In this document: one piece after another, positions 5,835-9,056 of the stretch | Numbering within the stretch: position 1 is the first letter of the stretch | How the letters are laid out: every line of letters starts with the position of its first letter | NCBI GenBank assembly: GCA_029931905.1 | Contig: JAOZRH010000005.1 | Coordinates: 14,234-23,289, forward strand | From: Fidelibacterota bacterium | GTDB lineage: Bacteria; Fidelibacterota; Fidelibacteria; Fidelibacterales; Fidelibacteraceae | DNA length: 9,056 nt | Direction: 5' to 3' | Translations under genes and position numbers: made by a program | Notes under the pieces: model-generated | Database searches by the model: none | Told to the model about the DNA's origin: nothing | Seen by the model: the letters and a program-made list of their open reading frames with translations, nothing else

Positions 5835-6342
5835 AAGCAAACATCTTTATAATTAATTCCACAATTAATAAATTAATTAAAATTCCAACAATTCCAATTC
5901 TGAAATTTGCAAACCAAAACGAGAAAGTTAATTTGCTGTAAAATAAAATCAAAACCAATGATGATATTCTCGCAAATAAAAATGAAATTACTCGGCTTAT
6001 GAAATTCAAACCAATTGTCTTTTTGAAAACCTGTAAAAATATTACAAACATTGCCAATTCTAAAGTTAATAATTGTAATATTGGATATGGAGCAATAATT
6101 GGCATTCCTGTAAATAAAAAATTTAACAATGGAACAAATATTGCAATAGAAAAAATCGTTTTAAAATCTAAATAATTTGCTCCGAGAACAACAAATAAAA
6201 ATATCGGTAAAAACACTTTGCCATTAATTCCAAACAAGTGAAATAAAAAAGGATATGCAACACTCATTGTGATAACAAAAGATATTATTGTCGTTTTTTG
6301 TAAAATATTTTGTTTCATCGATTTAGTTGAATTTAATCTCAA
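5821..6342 (-). CDS. ECF transporter S component-like membrane protein
   Basis: A hydrophobic protein of 173 aa, about the size of an energy-coupling-factor S component, the membrane subunit that binds a micronutrient and is driven by a shared EcfA-EcfA'-EcfT module. About five to six membrane segments are visible, near residues 18-36, 42-57, 60-78, 85-107, 117-136 and 142-165. The stretch FTGMPIIAPYPILQLLTLELAMF matches in pattern the TGMPP...P.....M..ELA wording of FolT/PanT-like ECF S components, and LFGINGKVFLPIFLF fits the preceding helix pair. I choose TTG 6342, which has GTGGAGG eight bases upstream; GTG 6357 would put the ribosome site inside the gene. It sits 24 nt after the larA-like gene and overlaps the phosphoribosyltransferase. 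No EcfA or EcfT gene is in the window. The ligand is unknown, and a related Gx/HepS-type membrane family is the main alternative. Confidence 0.7.
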   Translation of the reverse strand: MRLNSTKSMKQNILQKTTIISFVITMSVAYPFLFHLFGINGKVFLPIFLFVVLGANYLDFKTIFSIAIFVPLLNFLFTGMPIIAPYPILQLLTLELAMFVIFLQVFKKTIGLNFISRVISFLFARISSLVLILFYSKLTFSFWFANFRIGIVGILINLLIVELIIKMFAYERN

Positions 6343-6350
6343 TTTGTCTG

Positions 6351-6357
6351 CCTCCAC
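6351..6357 (-). promoter_or_regulatory. Strong ribosome binding site implying a TTG start
   Basis: GTGGAGG on the minus strand is the best Shine-Dalgarno in the window. Eight bases later comes TTG (6342-6340), in frame with the S-component protein. The GTG that forms the first bases of this site opens the longest frame but is unlikely to be the start. Confidence 0.65.
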
Positions 6358-6366
6358 ATTTTAATT

Positions 6367-7617
6367 TTATTTTTCTATCATAGGAACAGTCATAGTACCA
6401 TCTAAAAAAAACAATATTTTTGCATCTTTACCTTTAATTTTCACTGCTTCATCAATTGCTATTTGAAGTGATTTATATGGCTCAAAAAAGATTTTTTTTG
6501 GAATGTCATTTGGAAGATTTGTTACACTCCACATTTTCGCCCAAGATTTTATTTCAGCTTTTTTGACTAAAATATGATAACCTAACGAATATTTTTTATT
6601 TGATTTTTTAACAACTTCCTCTGCCGTATCTTTTGAATTTTTCAATAATTTTGCAAATGAACTAGGACCAATTCCATCACTACATTTTGAAACAAGAATT
6701 AAAATTCCATCTTTTTTTAAAGCTAATTTACTATTTTCAACTGCTTTTAATGATTGATATAAATCTAAATCCATTGGAAATTTTGCAACTGCAACTACAA
6801 TATCAACTTTCTCTTTTATTTTGACAGCAAAAACATCATTCGCTTTTTCTGTCGCTGGTTCAAATGAATCAATAATATTTCCTGCTGTTGCTGAATAAAT
6901 GTTATGATTCATATCAAGAATTGTCATTATTGCAAAAATATCTTTTTTAATGAATTTCATCGCATCAATAAAATCTTCGTGAACTGGATTTCCTTTCAAT
7001 GCTAAACTTTTTGCTTTTGAATCTAATGCAAACTTATGATTTTGTTCGATGGATTTGAAAGAAGCGATTCCTGGCAAAAACGCTTTTCGTCCACCTGTAT
7101 AACCTGCAAAATAATGCGGTTCAACTGATCCAATTACAATTATTTTATCTGCTTCAATCGCCAATTTATTGACAATCATTTCTGTGCCATTTTGCGATTT
7201 TCCGAGATAAACCAAATCTTCTTCTTTTTTGGAATTATGAACAAAAATTACATCTTTAAATTTTTCATAATGCTTACCAAACATTTGACAATATTCATCG
7301 TAAGTAGGAGCACGATGACTTCCTGTGGCAATAATAAATTTGATATTGCAATTTTTTATTTTTTCATCAAGCACACTTAAAACTTTCGCCGTTGGAGTTG
7401 GTCTTGTTCCATCATTCACAATAAATAAAATATTTTTTGAATCTTTAATAAATTCATCAATATTTTTTGAATTAATTGGATTTTCTATTGCATTTTTTAA
7501 TGTTTGAAATTCGTCATTAATTATAACTTTGTTTGGCTCAATAATACCAGCTACAAATTTATCTTCAACTTGAATATTTATTTTTTCTTCTTTTCCGTAT
7601 GGAATTTTTATTTGCAT
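6367..7617 (-). CDS. LarA-family nickel-pincer 2-hydroxyacid racemase/epimerase
   Basis: Homologue of lactate racemase LarA, 416 aa, full length (L. plantarum LarA is 424 aa). Family knowledge: LarA carries a nickel-pincer nucleotide bound to a Lys and interconverts stereoisomers of 2-hydroxyacids; relatives act on lactate, malate, phenyllactate, hydroxyglutarate or gluconate-type acids. Seen here: NDGTRPTP at 68-75 (nucleotide-site Asp69 and Arg72), ATGSHRAPT with His101, VEPHYFAGYTGGRKAFLPGI with His168 and Lys178, and EQNHK with His194. These match LarA His108, His174, Lys184 and His200, with the His-Lys-His spacings of 10 and 16 conserved exactly. Cofactor-making larB, larC and larE are not in the window. 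It is first in a run with the S component, phosphoribosyltransferase and malic enzyme. ATG 7617 has no clear Shine-Dalgarno. The true substrate cannot be told; I therefore give no gene symbol. Confidence 0.88.
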   Translation of the reverse strand: MQIKIPYGKEEKINIQVEDKFVAGIIEPNKVIINDEFQTLKNAIENPINSKNIDEFIKDSKNILFIVNDGTRPTPTAKVLSVLDEKIKNCNIKFIIATGSHRAPTYDEYCQMFGKHYEKFKDVIFVHNSKKEEDLVYLGKSQNGTEMIVNKLAIEADKIIVIGSVEPHYFAGYTGGRKAFLPGIASFKSIEQNHKFALDSKAKSLALKGNPVHEDFIDAMKFIKKDIFAIMTILDMNHNIYSATAGNIIDSFEPATEKANDVFAVKIKEKVDIVVAVAKFPMDLDLYQSLKAVENSKLALKKDGILILVSKCSDGIGPSSFAKLLKNSKDTAEEVVKKSNKKYSLGYHILVKKAEIKSWAKMWSVTNLPNDIPKKIFFEPYKSLQIAIDEAVKIKGKDAKILFFLDGTMTVPMIEK

Positions 7618-7738
7618 TTTTTTAATTCTTTTTTTATAACTAAAATTCTTTATTTTAATGATGGAAAATTTAACAACTTAAAATGTAAATTCAAAATGAA
7701 AGTTTGTTAATTATTTTAAAGAATGTTTCCTTTGTTTA

Positions 7739-7858
7739 GAACACGGATTTCACGGATAATACGGGTTTTCGCTGATTTTTTTTACCACAAAGGTACAGAA
7801 ATTTTATTATTTGGTTAGTTTTCATTATTTTATTTATTTCTTTGTGTTCATTGTGGTT
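7739..7858. repeat. Degenerate intergenic repeat with imperfect inverted ends
   Basis: Two parts. First, 7742-7777 reads as near-tandem nine-base units: CACGGATTT, CACGGATAA, TACGGGTTT, then TCGCTGATT. Second, ACCACAAAGGTACAGAAA (7784-7801) is partly mirrored by TTCTTTGTGTTCATTGTGGT (7838-7857), an imperfect inverted repeat with perfect outer ACCACAA/TTGTGGT. From memory, CACGGATTT-type and ACCACAAAG-type sequences occur as dispersed non-coding repeats in several bacterial groups, including FCB lineages. Base composition here is less A/T-extreme than its surroundings. Dispersal in this genome cannot be seen from one window. Confidence 0.5.
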
Positions 7859-7919
7859 GACAATTTACAAAAATAAATTGATAATTGTAAAATTATTTTT
7901 TGTTTATGGTGGTCATATC

Positions 7920-7951
7920 AAAAATGCCATATCTTGGAGACATGGCACTTT
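7920..7951 (-). terminator. Rho-independent terminator of the atpA transcript
   Basis: On the minus strand, 7951-7938 pairs with 7934-7921 around the loop CCA. The core is TGCCATGTCT with AGATATGGCA, and outer AAAG pairs with the first bases of a five-U run (7924-7920). One position is G-U on the minus strand but would be A-C on the plus strand, which shows that the RNA is made from the minus strand. It lies 85 nt after the atpA stop. Confidence 0.75.
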
Positions 7952-8036
7952 GTTTTATCGATATTTACACAATAATGGAATTAACTCCATTGTTATTTTC
8001 TGTTATTTCTTTTTTTTCGCCTTTATGATAAATTTC

Positions 8037-9056
8037 CTATTTATCACTTTTCACACTTCCAAGAAAACTAATTATTTCTTTCTCTTTTTCAATAAATTTA
8101 TCAGTATCTTGTTCAATAAAATTCCAATTGATTGTCATTTGTCTCAATTTATTGAAAAATGTTCTAGCTGATTTTTTTGTGTCAAATTTTAAATCAGTAT
8201 GTAAAATATTTCTCATTTTTTCAAAAACATATTTTTGTCTTTTAGGTAAACATTGAGCATCTACGACATCAAATCCATTTTGTTGTAAATATACTTCATC
8301 AAAATAATCTGTTTTTAAATAAAGAGTATAATCTTCAATTGAAGTTCCTTCTTCACCAACAACCATCATCATTTGATGAACTTCATCACCTTTTCTCAAT
8401 AAAGATTTTACCTCATCTACAACTTCTGTATCAATTATTCCAGAATATTTTGACCAACTTTCTAAAGGATCAATCGCTGGAAAACGACGAGCATCTGATC
8501 TCTCTCTTGATAATCCGTGAAAAGCTCCAACTACTTTTAAAGTCGACTGTGTTACAGGTTCTTCAAAATTTCCACCAGCAGGACTAACAGTTCCACCAAT
8601 TGTCATGCTACCATAATCACCACTATTTAATTCAACATAACCGGCTCTTTCATAAAATTCTGCAATTCGTGATTCTAAATATGCAGGAAAAGCTTCTTCT
8701 CCGGGAATTTCTTCCAATCTTCCAGATACTTCTCTCATAGCTTGGGCCCATCTTGATGTAGAATCCGCTAATACTAATACATCTAATCCCATTTGACGAT
8801 AATATTCACCAATTGTTGTAGCAGTATAAACCGATGCTTCTCTAGCAGCAACAGGCATTGAGCTTGTATTTGCAATAATAATAGTTCGTTCCATTAACGA
8901 TTTGCCCGTTTTCGGATCTTCTAATAATGGAAATTCTCTCAATGTTTCAACAATTTCTCCTGCTCTTTCTCCACAAGCGGCGATAATTACTACATCAACA
9001 TCAGCATATCTACTTGTCAACTGTTGTAATACAGTTTTCCCTGCACCAAAAGGTCC
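8037..9056 (-). CDS. atpA: V/A-type ATPase catalytic subunit A, C-terminal part
   Basis: Nucleotide-binding, catalytic subunit of the V1/A1 head of a rotary ATPase at the membrane, coupling ATP to ion transport. The 339 residues present start at the P-loop, GPFGAGKT, encoded by 9056-9033, and run to a TAG stop at 8037. Full-length relatives are about 580-590 aa with the P-loop near residue 235, so the missing part is the N-terminus beyond the window, not a deletion. Seen in order: GERAGE (catalytic Glu region), NTSSMPVAAREASVYT, VLVLADSTSRWAQAMRE (Walker B region), GRLEEIPGEEAFPAYLESRI, GGTVSPAGGNFEEPVTQSTL and FPAIDPLESWSKY. The wording is the spirochaete/chlamydia/FCB bacterial type. The C-terminal helical domain ends SFLGSVKSDK. 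A terminator follows and no atpB is next, which is unusual. A TTG at 9020 is an internal codon, not a start. Confidence 0.96.
   Translation of the reverse strand, partial: GPFGAGKTVLQQLTSRYADVDVVIIAACGERAGEIVETLREFPLLEDPKTGKSLMERTIIIANTSSMPVAAREASVYTATTIGEYYRQMGLDVLVLADSTSRWAQAMREVSGRLEEIPGEEAFPAYLESRIAEFYERAGYVELNSGDYGSMTIGGTVSPAGGNFEEPVTQSTLKVVGAFHGLSRERSDARRFPAIDPLESWSKYSGIIDTEVVDEVKSLLRKGDEVHQMMMVVGEEGTSIEDYTLYLKTDYFDEVYLQQNGFDVVDAQCLPKRQKYVFEKMRNILHTDLKFDTKKSARTFFNKLRQMTINWNFIEQDTDKFIEKEKEIISFLGSVKSDK

Larger units (their letters stand above)
7618..8036. other. Gene-free region between atpA and the larA-like gene
   Basis: No convincing gene on either strand in 419 nt. From right to left it contains a small hairpin (AATGGA 7974-7979 with TCCATT 7986-7991), the terminator at 7920-7951, a degenerate repeat at 7739-7858, and about 120 nt of very AT-rich DNA before the larA-like start that should hold that operon's promoter, although I see no clean -35/-10 pair. 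No remnant of atpB or another ATPase subunit was recognised. Confidence 0.7.

Noticed and set aside
5821..6342. Nickel transporter subunit (NikM/CbiM) serving the LarA cofactor
   Set aside because: It lacks the conserved N-terminal Met-His metal-binding start of that family and resembles FolT/PanT-like S components instead.
7739..7780. CACGGATTT units as a CRISPR array
   Set aside because: Units are about nine bases, adjacent without spacers, and degenerate; there are no cas genes nearby.
7842..8171. Open frame of 109 codons on the plus strand overlapping the end of atpA
   Set aside because: It runs antisense to the atpA C-terminus and through the terminator and hairpin; its product is mostly Phe/Ile/Asn/Lys from reverse-complemented AT-rich DNA and resembles no family.
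8037..9020. Complete ATPase-like gene starting at TTG 9020
   Set aside because: The same frame continues upstream to the window edge and encodes the P-loop GPFGAGKT, so the gene is cut by the edge and TTG 9020 is internal.

Overview
The window is AT-rich bacterial DNA read with the standard genetic code. It holds ten protein genes (nine complete, one cut by the right edge) and one tRNA gene. The last gene is the catalytic A subunit of a V/A-type ATPase. Its wording (GERAGE, NTSSMPVAAREASVYT, GRLEEIPGEEAFPAYLESRIA) is the form I associate with spirochaetes, chlamydiae and the Bacteroidetes/FCB side of Bacteria. Together with a LarA-family protein, an ECF S-component-like protein and an intergenic repeat of the CACGGATTT type, this suggests a low-GC anaerobic bacterium, possibly of an FCB candidate phylum such as Cloacimonadota or of spirochaete affinity. 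The phylum is inference and not firm.

Layout, left to right. (1) Positions 30-1135, minus strand: trmO then tag, a small tRNA-modification and DNA-repair pair. (2) Positions 1136-1260: a divergent intergenic region with a perfect 11-bp inverted repeat. (3) Positions 1273-2868, plus strand: a stand-alone cyclic-nucleotide-binding-domain protein followed 9 nt later by an AI-2E-family permease, ending in a strong hairpin terminator. (4) The same terminator, read the other way, closes a self-contained tRNA-Asn(GUU) gene on the minus strand with its own apparent promoter. (5) Positions 3070-7617, minus strand, five co-directional genes in transcription order: LarA-family nickel-pincer 2-hydroxyacid racemase/epimerase, ECF-type S component, short phosphoribosyltransferase, malic enzyme, TPR protein. 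(6) Positions 7618-8036: a 419-nt gene-free stretch with a degenerate repeat, a convincing terminator and a second small hairpin. (7) Positions 8037-9056, minus strand: the C-terminal part of atpA, running off the window.

How the parts may work together. The LarA homologue keeps the pincer-binding Lys and the three active-site His at canonical spacing. It leads a run that includes a membrane substrate-binding protein and a malic enzyme, which fits uptake and conversion of a 2-hydroxyacid feeding pyruvate; the substrate is not determined by sequence. The CNBD-permease pair looks like a two-gene unit in which a soluble cyclic-nucleotide sensor could control a membrane protein. The terminator directly after atpA, with no atpB behind it, shows that the ATPase genes are not in the common A-B-D-I-K order.

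Several genes have an in-frame upstream start that is less likely than an internal start with a Shine-Dalgarno sequence; these choices are stated in each entry. I saw no CRISPR array, insertion sequence, integrase or phage gene.
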